Source: an uncultured Gemmataceae bacterium
Lineage (GTDB): Bacteria > Planctomycetota > Planctomycetia > Gemmatales > Gemmataceae
Assembly (NCBI GenBank): GCA_937922175.1
Contig: CAKZUU010000019.1
Location: 1 to 7,882 of the forward strand
Length of the DNA stretch: 7,882 nt
Direction: 5' to 3'
Part shown: positions 1 to 5,971 of the stretch, piece after piece
How the letters are laid out: each line of letters starts with the position of its first letter
Position numbering within the stretch: the first letter of the stretch is position 1
Notes under the pieces: model-generated
Database searches by the model: none
Told to the model about the DNA's origin: nothing
Seen by the model: the letters and a program-made list of their open reading frames with translations, nothing else
Position numbers and translations under genes: made by a program

Positions 1-396
1 CACTCGCGCTTGATCGGGAAACGATTCACTGGCATTTCCCACGAGACGCTGCAAATTTTGATGGCATGTCCGTGGCGGGGCAACGTTCGCGAGTTGGAAA
101 ACGTCATTCAGCGGGCCGTTATCCTCGGCGAAGGTCCGCTCATCACTCCAGCTGACCTCCCGCCCGATTTGGCTCCTTCACCCCTCGACCCGGCGTTGGT
201 CGATGATTTGGCCGAAGCCACTCGCCGATTTGAGCGGCAACACATCGAGCGTATTCTTCGCCGCTGCGCTGATAAGAAAGAGGCCGCCCGACGCCTCAAT
301 GTCGGTCTCAGCTCGTTGTACCGCAAGATCGCGGAACTGGGCATCCGCCTCGACGAGCCCGCCGCCCATTCCGCTCGAGTCGGCGGCGAACCGTAG
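1..396 (+). CDS. Sigma-54-dependent transcriptional activator, C-terminal part (5' end outside the window)
   Basis: This is the last 131 residues of an NtrC-family enhancer-binding protein, which uses ATP hydrolysis to remodel sigma-54 RNA polymerase at -24/-12 promoters. The frame is open to the left edge and ends at TAG 394-396, so the true start, the sensor domain and the Walker motifs lie outside. Visible are the end of the AAA+ domain, with the conserved helix PWRGNVRELENVIQRAV (positions 70-120), a Pro-rich linker, and a Fis-type helix-turn-helix (about 223-348) with the pattern IERILRRCADKKEAARRLNV followed by SSLYRKI. The C-terminal tail after the HTH is short. An SDR gene follows 37 nt downstream on the same strand, suggesting one transcript. 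Whether the missing N-terminus is a receiver domain or another sensor cannot be told. The family call is secure; the signal and target genes are unknown. Confidence 0.95.
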   Translation, partial: HSRLIGKRFTGISHETLQILMACPWRGNVRELENVIQRAVILGEGPLITPADLPPDLAPSPLDPALVDDLAEATRRFERQHIERILRRCADKKEAARRLNVGLSSLYRKIAELGIRLDEPAAHSARVGGEP

Positions 397-420
397 GATG
401 ACCGCAAAAAGGCTCTCCTC

Positions 421-428
421 AGAGGAAG
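421..428 (+). promoter_or_regulatory. Shine-Dalgarno sequence deciding the SDR start
   Basis: AGAGGAAG lies 5 nt before the ATG at 434 and resembles the 3' end anti-SD complement. An in-frame ATG at 398, directly after the upstream stop, has only a weak AGG-type sequence before it. It would add 12 residues (MTAKRLSSEEVP) ahead of the usual short N-terminus of this family. The site therefore favours 434. Confidence 0.6.
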
Positions 429-433
429 TTCCC

Positions 434-1204
434 ATGATGTCGATCGGCTCGCCATTTGATCTCTCCGGCAAAGTGGCACTGGTGACGGGTGGTAGTAAAG
501 GTTTGGGGAAGGCCATGGCCCGCGGATTTGCCGAGGCCGGTGCCGACATCATCATCAGCAGCCGAACTGAGTCGGAGTTGAAAAACGCGCTCGAGGAGAT
601 CTTGCAGGGCACCTCGCGACGGGGACGCTATCTGGTCGCGGACATGTCCCACCGGGCGGAAGTTCGACAGCTCGCCGAGCAGGCTTTGGCCGCTTTCGGC
701 CGCATCGACATCCTGGTCAACAACGCGGGAACGAACAAGCCGCAAGCCATCGACGAAGTCTCGGACGAGACCTGGGACTCGGTCATGGAGTTGAATTTGA
801 ATTCGATCATGGCCTTGTCACGAGCGATCATCCCCGACATGAAGAAGCGACGATGGGGTCGGATCATCCATATCTCCTCGATCATGGGGCTTGTCTCCAA
901 AGAGAAGCGAAACGTGTATTCGGCGACGAAAGCCGCGCTGATCGGCCTGGCACGGTCGATGGCCTTGGACTTGGGTCCTTTTGGCATCACCGTCAATTGT
1001 TTGGCACCGGGTCCGTTCATGACGGACCTGCCCATGAGCCTGCTATCCGGCGAAGAAAAGCAGGAATTCGCGAGGATGACCGCTTTGAACCGTTGGGGGG
1101 ATCCCAAGGAACTGGTGGGACCGGCCCTGCTTCTGGCCAGCGACGCCGGCAGCTACATCACCGGGACCACACTGGTCGTCGACGGTGGGTATCTCGCTCG
1201 ATAG
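434..1204 (+). CDS. SDR family NAD(P)-dependent oxidoreductase (FabG / gluconate 5-dehydrogenase type)
   Basis: This is a 256-residue classical short-chain dehydrogenase/reductase, the usual length for the family, expected to be cytoplasmic and to interconvert an alcohol and a ketone using NAD(P)(H). The whole classical motif set is present: the dinucleotide loop TGGSKGLG (residues 18-25), NNAG (96-99), and a catalytic tetrad inferred as Asn121, Ser149, Tyr162 and Lys166 (YSATK). The Ser-to-Tyr spacing of 13 and Asn-to-Tyr spacing of 41 agree with FabG as I remember it. The late APGPFMTDL segment and the C-terminal TGTTLVVDGGY are also typical. The start at 434 is chosen for its SD and the normal N-terminal length. 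The gene follows the sigma-54 activator by 37 nt and may be co-transcribed with it. The N-terminal wording (FDLSGKVALVTGG) resembles gluconate 5-dehydrogenase-like members, but substrate cannot be predicted reliably within SDRs. It could equally be a 3-oxoacyl-ACP reductase-like enzyme. Confidence 0.93.
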   Translation: MMSIGSPFDLSGKVALVTGGSKGLGKAMARGFAEAGADIIISSRTESELKNALEEILQGTSRRGRYLVADMSHRAEVRQLAEQALAAFGRIDILVNNAGTNKPQAIDEVSDETWDSVMELNLNSIMALSRAIIPDMKKRRWGRIIHISSIMGLVSKEKRNVYSATKAALIGLARSMALDLGPFGITVNCLAPGPFMTDLPMSLLSGEEKQEFARMTALNRWGDPKELVGPALLLASDAGSYITGTTLVVDGGYLAR

Positions 1205-1279
1205 GTGGCGCACAATCGCTAAAGCAAGGAATTCCCGTGCCATCATCAGAATTTGCCCGTTTGAACGGCGAGGTCCGTC

Positions 1280-1308
1280 TTGTGACGATTCGAGTCAAAT
1301 CCTACAAT
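1280..1308 (+). promoter_or_regulatory. Candidate sigma-70-type promoter for the small gene at 1395
   Basis: TTGTGA (1280-1285, 4 of 6 matches to the -35 consensus) and TACAAT (1303-1308, 5 of 6 matches to the -10 consensus) are separated by exactly 17 nt. The pair sits in the 190-nt gap between the SDR stop and the ATG at 1395 and would give a leader of roughly 80 nt. No other feature was found in this gap. Planctomycete promoter consensus is not well known to me, and such pairs occur by chance. Confidence 0.4.
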
Positions 1309-1394
1309 TGCGGTGACGAATTCACGGGTAAGGGCGAGGCGTTGTCGGCGTCCTTCCTGCTCAGTCTGTTGTTGAATGGCCGGGGGAATGTGCC

Positions 1395-1859
1395 ATGTCA
1401 GCTGAGGCCCTTCTTGAAACGTGTCCTGACGACGGGTCGGCGGAGCCGATGCAAGCTCACCGTTGCAGTGTCTATGTCGACTCGCTACGCGAAGCGGAAA
1501 TTTATAAATGGATCGAGAGCGAAAAGGCCGGTCGTGACTTGGGCGAAGAAGCCCTAAAACGTTGGGTCCGGCAATACTGGCATCAATACCTGCGCGCACG
1601 TCTCCTGGAGCATCTTGAGGGGAAAGTTTTCTGGTCCGAATTGGACCGCAACGATTTTGGCTTGCTGAAACGTGCCTTTCCCGAAGATCGCCTCTTATTG
1701 GATCGCATCGTCGAGCAACTTCGAGGCGGCCGCGAAAATCTGGAGATTATCATCTGGGCGTTCGAGTGGGGCATGCCGATCGCTCGGGTTCGGGCCATTC
1801 TCGAATGCATCAATATCAATGCTCGACGATTGGCACCTTTCATTGATTGGGATTCGTAG
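1395..1859 (+). CDS. Small conserved-looking protein of unknown function
   Basis: This is a 154-residue protein that I do not recognise. It has no signal peptide and no membrane segment and is rich in charged and aromatic residues, so a soluble, mostly helical cytoplasmic protein is likely. Residues 31-80 form a charged helical stretch with several Trp and Tyr (YKWIESEKAGRDLG, WVRQYWHQYLRARLLEHLEG). Residues 110-150 hold a second helical part (ENLEIIIWAFEWGMP). ATG 1395 is the first possible start after an in-frame stop at 1329. GGGGGA at 1382-1387 could serve as ribosome binding site, and a promoter-like pair lies about 90 nt upstream. Coding nature is supported by a clean 465-nt frame filling the space between neighbours and ending 9 nt before the stop of the convergent folK-SDR gene. 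Its residues 59-70 faintly suggest a nucleic-acid or protein contact surface, but no function is claimed. Confidence 0.75.
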   Translation: MSAEALLETCPDDGSAEPMQAHRCSVYVDSLREAEIYKWIESEKAGRDLGEEALKRWVRQYWHQYLRARLLEHLEGKVFWSELDRNDFGLLKRAFPEDRLLLDRIVEQLRGGRENLEIIIWAFEWGMPIARVRAILECININARRLAPFIDWDS

Positions 1860-1868
1860 TCCCCTCGG

Positions 1869-3104
1869 TTAACGCACCGCACCGCCATTGACTCGGACGA
1901 TTTGCCCGGTGACGAACCGGGCGTGAGGCGACGCCAGCCAAACGGCGACACCGGCGACATCGTCGGGCGTGCCCCAGCGGCGAAGCGGCGTTTCTCGCAC
2001 CACCCGGCACTGCCACATCTCGGATGCCGATTCTCCCCACGCCGTTTTGATCCAACCCGGAGCCAGACAGTTGACACGCACCGACGGAGCCAAGGAAACG
2101 GCCAGGCTCCGCGTGAAACTCATGACAGCCCCTTTGACGGTGGCGAAAAGCTGACCACTGTCTCCCTCCATCCCGGTCTCTGCCTGATCCCATCCCATCG
2201 TCAGGATGATCCCTTTGCCTCGTTGGTGCATCCTCACCCCAAGGTCGCGACACAATTGCACGGTGGAGCGCACATCAACATGCCACAATTCCTCCAATTT
2301 GTGCTCGAAGGGAGATGAGGCGGCCTCGCCGGTCAAGGTGTCCGCGCCGGCGTTACAGATCAGAACGTCTAACCCCTCCCACCGATTCCATGCCGCTTCC
2401 GCGAGTTGGCGTGTTTCGGTTTCCAGCCGCAGGTCGGCCATCAGCCACGCGGTGGCGACGTCGAATGACCGCAAGTTGTCAGCAATTTGGGCAGCTCGTT
2501 CTGGATGCCTTCGGCCGTGCACGATCACCCAGGACCCGGCTTGAGCAAAGTGTTCGGCGACGGCCAGACCGATGCCGCTAGTCGAGCCGGTAATGAGCGT
2601 CCGAAGACCGCTGAGGGGACGGTCGGCGGGCGGCAAGTCACGCAGGGCTTCGGCGAGCCGGCGGATCGTGACACCCAACACCGGATGGCGTACCTCCGGA
2701 GCAATTTCCGCCAGCGGTTCCAACACGAACCGCCGCTGCCACAGACGCGGATGGGGGATGATGGGAGAAATCTCGGCACGCACCAGGTCGTCGTAGAGCA
2801 ATAAATCCAGATCCAACGTGCGGGGGGCGTTCGGTTCGCGACGAACTCGACCAAATTGTTTCTCGACATCGAGGAGGACCTCGAGCAAGGCTTCCGGAGG
2901 CAACCGAGTCTCGAGGGCGGCAGCCGCGTTCAGATACATCCCCTGCCCCAGCGGACCGCCGACAGGCTCAGTTTCGTGATACGTGGATCGCGCGACGACC
3001 CGCACACCGGGACGACGTTCCAACTCGGCCAAAGCGCCGTCCAGGTTCGCCTTCCGATCTCCGAGATTGCTGCCCAAGGCGATATACACGGTATGATTAT
3101 TCAT
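1869..3104 (-). CDS. folK: Fusion protein: HPPK (FolK) plus C-terminal SDR-fold domain with altered active site
   Basis: One 411-residue frame joins two domains. Residues 1-160 are 6-hydroxymethyl-7,8-dihydropterin pyrophosphokinase, which moves pyrophosphate from ATP to the pterin before dihydropteroate synthase. Visible are ALGSNLGDR (9-17), TEPVGG with the downstream QGMYLN (45-59), the signature PRTLDLDLLLYDD (94-106) with probable Mg-binding Asp98 and Asp100, and PHPRL (117-121). The length equals a stand-alone HPPK. Residues 166-411 have an SDR fold: TGSTSGIG (172-179), CNAG (250-253), LAPSVRVNCLAPGWIKT and the C-terminal VTGQIVRVNGG. At the active site only Lys324 remains; the usual Asn, Ser and Tyr align with Asp277, Gly304 (approximate) and Phe320. 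The domain may therefore be a binding or regulatory module, or use another acid such as Asp306. No stop or frameshift separates the domains. ATG at 3104 has no strong SD. The gene converges on the small gene at 1395 and diverges from the oxidoreductase at 3252. Confidence 0.93.
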   Translation of the reverse strand: MNNHTVYIALGSNLGDRKANLDGALAELERRPGVRVVARSTYHETEPVGGPLGQGMYLNAAAALETRLPPEALLEVLLDVEKQFGRVRREPNAPRTLDLDLLLYDDLVRAEISPIIPHPRLWQRRFVLEPLAEIAPEVRHPVLGVTIRRLAEALRDLPPADRPLSGLRTLITGSTSGIGLAVAEHFAQAGSWVIVHGRRHPERAAQIADNLRSFDVATAWLMADLRLETETRQLAEAAWNRWEGLDVLICNAGADTLTGEAASSPFEHKLEELWHVDVRSTVQLCRDLGVRMHQRGKGIILTMGWDQAETGMEGDSGQLFATVKGAVMSFTRSLAVSLAPSVRVNCLAPGWIKTAWGESASEMWQCRVVRETPLRRWGTPDDVAGVAVWLASPHARFVTGQIVRVNGGAVR

Positions 3105-3251
3105 GCCGATGTTCTAGCCCGACGTCGTCCGAAGAGAGTAGGGGCTGGACCCGGCGAGGATGTCGAGCCATTCCGCTTGCGGCTTCGACGAAAAATTCCG
3201 ACAATGACGGTACCTGCCTACAAGAACGATTCGTAGTGATGAGGATCTGAT
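3105..3251. promoter_or_regulatory. Divergent intergenic region between folK-SDR and the oxidoreductase operon
   Basis: This 147-nt stretch must hold the start signals for both divergent transcripts unless the promoters lie further inside the flanking genes. An 8-nt palindrome, CGACGTCG, lies at 3120-3127, close to the folK start, and could be a fragment of an operator or chance. For the plus strand only weak matches are visible (TTGCGG 3177-3182 with GACAAT 3200-3205, 17-nt spacing). For the minus strand no convincing -35/-10 pair was found. No sigma-54 GG-N10-GC site was recognised. GAGG at 3241-3244, 7 nt before the ATG at 3252, is a good SD for the oxidoreductase. Confidence 0.45.
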
Positions 3252-4541
3252 ATGCGCTCCCGTCCCTCCTCCCCATCGTTGCCGACTCGACGATCGTTTC
3301 TACAGACGGCCGGTGCCGCCGCGGGAACATTATCGGCGCTGACCCAGTTTCCGGGGGGCGTTTTCGCCGGAGGCGACTCGGTCATCAAGGTGGGACTGGT
3401 CGGTTGCGGCGGGCGGGGAACGGGTGCCCTTTTCAATGCGTTGGCCGCCGACAAGAATACGAAGGTATACGCTTTGGGCGATGCATTTCGCGACAGAGTG
3501 GACGACACTTTGGCCAATGTGACCCGCTCGTTCTCGTCAAGGGTCGATGTCGGCGATCGCTGCTTCGATGGGTTCGACGCGTACAAGCATGTGATCGACT
3601 GCTGCGATTTCGTCATTCTGGCCACGCCCCCGCATTTTCGCCCCGTTCACCTTCGCGAATGTGTGGAAAAAGGCAAACACGTCTTTTTCGAGAAGCCCGT
3701 CGCTGTCGATGCCCCCGGTGTGAGGTCGGTGATCGAATCGGCGCGGAAAGCCAAAGAGAAGAATCTTTGTTTCGCCAGCGGCTTCTGCTATCGCTATGAT
3801 CTGGCCAAGCGCGAGACCATCCAGCGAATCCATGATGGGGCGATCGGCGACGTCGTAACAATTCACATCACCTACAATGCCGGTCCCCTACGGGCGCGGG
3901 AACGAGAAAAGGGCTGGACCGACATGCAATACCAGGTACGGAACTGGTATTACTTCACGTGGCTATCAGGCGACCACATTGTCGAACAACACGTGCACAA
4001 TCACGACAAAGTCTCGTGGGTCGTGCGGGGACAGATGCCGATCGCCGCGACAGGAAACGGCGGGCGGCAGGTTCGTACCGAGGCGAAGTACGGCAACATC
4101 TACGATCACCACGCGGTGGCCTACGAATATGCCCATGGCTTGAAGGTTTTCTCTTTCTGCCGACAGATGCGTGACACTCATTTTGAAGTGTCGGATCACG
4201 TCATCGGTACGAAGGGTCAGGCGCAACTCATGGATCACACCATCAGTGGAGCCGTGACCTGGGTGTACAAGGGTGAAGCCCCCAACATGTATCAGCGGGA
4301 ATTGGACGAGATCCTCGCCTCGATCCGTTCGGGTCAGCCAATCAACGACGGCGAATCAGCAGCGCTCAGCTCGATGATGGCCATCATGGGGCGCATGGCG
4401 ACCTACTCCGGTCAGCGGGTGACGTGGCAGGAGGCGTTCGAGTCAAACTTAACGCTGGGCCCTGCGGAATACGGGTGGGACAAGCCCGCTCCGCCGGTGG
4501 TCGTCGCGATGCCCGGTCATGCGAAGCACCGTGCCTTTTGA
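3252..4541 (+). CDS. Tat-exported Gfo/Idh/MocA family oxidoreductase
   Basis: This is a 429-residue NAD(P)-dependent oxidoreductase of the family that acts on sugars, inositols and related polyols, with an N-terminal Rossmann domain and a C-terminal substrate domain. A twin-arginine signal is clear: TRRSFLQ (residues 12-18), a short Ala/Gly-rich hydrophobic stretch and a likely cleavage near residues 39-41 (VFAGG). Export in folded form, with cofactor bound, to the periplasm is therefore expected. Next come the dinucleotide loop VGCGGRG (50-56), the segment ILATPPHFR (122-130), the family hallmark EKPVAVD (147-153) with its catalytic-site Lys, and the C-terminal-domain motif GDHIVEQHVHNHD (240-252) with conserved acidic and His residues. 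ATG 3252 has GAGG 7 nt upstream. The beta-propeller gene begins 49 nt downstream, so an operon is likely. Exported paralogues of this family are numerous in planctomycetes. The substrate is not predictable from sequence alone; an envelope or polysaccharide-related sugar is an inference. Confidence 0.94.
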   Translation: MRSRPSSPSLPTRRSFLQTAGAAAGTLSALTQFPGGVFAGGDSVIKVGLVGCGGRGTGALFNALAADKNTKVYALGDAFRDRVDDTLANVTRSFSSRVDVGDRCFDGFDAYKHVIDCCDFVILATPPHFRPVHLRECVEKGKHVFFEKPVAVDAPGVRSVIESARKAKEKNLCFASGFCYRYDLAKRETIQRIHDGAIGDVVTIHITYNAGPLRAREREKGWTDMQYQVRNWYYFTWLSGDHIVEQHVHNHDKVSWVVRGQMPIAATGNGGRQVRTEAKYGNIYDHHAVAYEYAHGLKVFSFCRQMRDTHFEVSDHVIGTKGQAQLMDHTISGAVTWVYKGEAPNMYQRELDEILASIRSGQPINDGESAALSSMMAIMGRMATYSGQRVTWQEAFESNLTLGPAEYGWDKPAPPVVVAMPGHAKHRAF

Positions 4542-4590
4542 GTCGGAAAACAAATCGATAGTCGCACTGCCCTGTTGAGGGGACGAGCCA

Positions 4591-5952
4591 ATGCGTCGCC
4601 TGATGTGTTTGACCGCCGCGGTGCTGGGCCCCTCGGCGCTGTGGGGGGATGATTGGCCGCAATGGCTCGGTCCCCAGCGAGACGGCGTGTGGCGGGAGAC
4701 GGGGATCGTCGCGCGTCTGCCGCGAGAAGGCCTGCGAATTCGTTGGCGGTCACCCGTGGCCGAGGGGTACGCCGGCCCGGCGGTCGCCGACGGAAAGGTA
4801 TTCGTCACGGACTGGCGACGCTCCCCGGATGCGAAAAAACCCGGGAACCCTTTCGACAGCCGAACCATCGTTGACGGGGTGGAGCGAGTGCACTGTTTGG
4901 ATGCCCACACGGGCCGAACGATCTGGGTGCATGAGTATCCGTGTGCTTACAAAGTGAGTTATGCCGCCGGACCACGCTGTACCCCCACGGTGGCCAGGGG
5001 ACGCGTCTACACTCTCGGAACCATGGGCGATTTACGCTGCTTGGATGCCGACTCCGGTCGACTCGTGTGGCAGCGTAACTTTCCGAAGGATTTCGGTGCC
5101 AAAGTTCCCGTGTGGGGTTACGCAGGACATCCCCTGCTGGATGGCGATCGTCTGATTTGTCTCGTCGGTGGCGAAGCCGGGAGTTTGGCCGTCGCATTCG
5201 ATGCCGCCTCGGGGAAAGAGGTTTGGCGCAGCCTGACGACCACAGATGAAGGACACGGCTGCGGGTATGCTCCGCCGGTCATCGCCGAGGCGGGGAACGC
5301 GCGGCAGTTAATCATCTGGCATCCCGAGGGGATCAGTTCGCTCGACCCCCTGACGGGAAAAGAATTCTGGACGGTTCCATTCAAGCTGCGCTCGGGCCTC
5401 TCTGTGCCGACTCCGCGGCTGAGCGGCGATCGGCTGTTCGTCACCGCGTTCTACAACGGCCCGATAATGCTGCAATTGGCCCAAGATCGTCCCGCGGCTC
5501 GAATCCTTTGGCGGGCCAGGGAAAATGTCAATGAACGACGCACTGAGGGGTTGCATAGCATCATGAGCACGCCCCTGCTCAGTGACGGCCATATTTACGG
5601 CGTGTGCAGCTACGGTCAACTGCGATGCCTGCGGATGGATACCGGCGAACGCCTCTGGGAATCGCTGCTGGCGACCAGTCCACGCGGCAAACCCAAAGAA
5701 GAACGCTGGGGAAATGCCTTTTTGGTCGCCCATGGTGATCGCTGCTTTTTGTTCAACGAGCACGGCGAACTGATCCTCGCTCGCCTATCGCCGGAGGGTT
5801 ACGAGGAACTCGACCGTCAGCGGTTGGTGGAGCCGACCAACCCCTTGGTCAACCGACCCGTCGTCTGGTCGCATCCAGCTTTCGCCCGGAAGTGCGTTTT
5901 CGCCCGCAACGATCGAGAAATCGTTTGTGCCTCGTTGGCGGCCAACGAGTGA
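4591..5952 (+). CDS. Secreted PQQ-like beta-propeller repeat protein
   Basis: This 453-residue protein belongs to the pyrrolo-quinoline-quinone-like (BamB-like) propeller group. A signal peptide is visible (MRRLMC, hydrophobic core to about residue 17, cleavage probably after ALWG at 16-19). It is followed by DWPQWLGP (21-28), the N-terminal motif common to such proteins in planctomycetes. At least five blade signatures of the form LDAxTGxxxW occur, around residues 102-112, 150-160, 202-212, 250-260 and 346-356, with spacing of about 48 for the first four. The C-terminus is shorter and ends in a blade-like strand. No quinoprotein dehydrogenase active-site set was recognised, so it is more likely a binding or scaffold protein than a PQQ enzyme. 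GAGGGGA at 4577-4583 lies 7 nt before ATG 4591. It sits 49 nt after the Tat oxidoreductase, suggesting joint expression and a shared periplasmic setting. Automatic pipelines may label it BamB, but a role in outer-membrane protein assembly is not shown. Confidence 0.92.
   Translation: MRRLMCLTAAVLGPSALWGDDWPQWLGPQRDGVWRETGIVARLPREGLRIRWRSPVAEGYAGPAVADGKVFVTDWRRSPDAKKPGNPFDSRTIVDGVERVHCLDAHTGRTIWVHEYPCAYKVSYAAGPRCTPTVARGRVYTLGTMGDLRCLDADSGRLVWQRNFPKDFGAKVPVWGYAGHPLLDGDRLICLVGGEAGSLAVAFDAASGKEVWRSLTTTDEGHGCGYAPPVIAEAGNARQLIIWHPEGISSLDPLTGKEFWTVPFKLRSGLSVPTPRLSGDRLFVTAFYNGPIMLQLAQDRPAARILWRARENVNERRTEGLHSIMSTPLLSDGHIYGVCSYGQLRCLRMDTGERLWESLLATSPRGKPKEERWGNAFLVAHGDRCFLFNEHGELILARLSPEGYEELDRQRLVEPTNPLVNRPVVWSHPAFARKCVFARNDREIVCASLAANE
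5931..5949. terminator. Inverted repeat at the convergent gene ends, possible bidirectional terminator
   Basis: CTCGTTGG (5931-5938) and CCAACGAG (5942-5949) form a perfect 8-bp stem with a 3-nt loop, overlapping the last codons of the beta-propeller gene. A second, mutually exclusive stem, CGAGTG (5946-5951) with CACTCG (5958-5963), shares its left arm with the first and covers the stop codon and part of the 19-nt gap. A third weak stem, AACGAT/ATCGTT, lies at 5908-5925. None is followed by a T-run in either direction, so these are not standard intrinsic terminators. Placement between two convergent genes is the main reason to suspect a role in transcription ending. Confidence 0.3.
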
Positions 5953-5971
5953 TCGGGCACTCGGCGAAAAG

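Noticed and set aside
203..433. N-terminal extension of the SDR frame upstream of 434
   Set aside because: It overlaps the well-supported HTH region of the activator in another frame, has no family resemblance and would give an SDR with a 77-residue unexplained extension. The SD at 421-428 supports 434.
1219..1243. Minus-strand TGGCACG followed by TTGC, resembling a sigma-54 promoter
   Set aside because: GG and GC are separated by 14 nt instead of 10, and the only gene downstream on that strand would be antisense to the SDR.
853..1557. 234-codon open frame on the plus strand
   Set aside because: It overlaps the 3' third of the SDR and the start of the small gene in a different frame; its product is low in hydrophobic core residues and shows no family features.
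1829..1846. TGGCACC-like sigma-54 promoter element
   Set aside because: The GG-N10 spacing leads to TG instead of GC, it lies inside a coding region, and no plus-strand gene follows downstream before the convergent folK-SDR gene.
1849..1863. GGGA/TCCC hairpin between the convergent small gene and folK-SDR
   Set aside because: The stem is only 4 bp with a 7-nt loop and no T-run, too weak to call a terminator.
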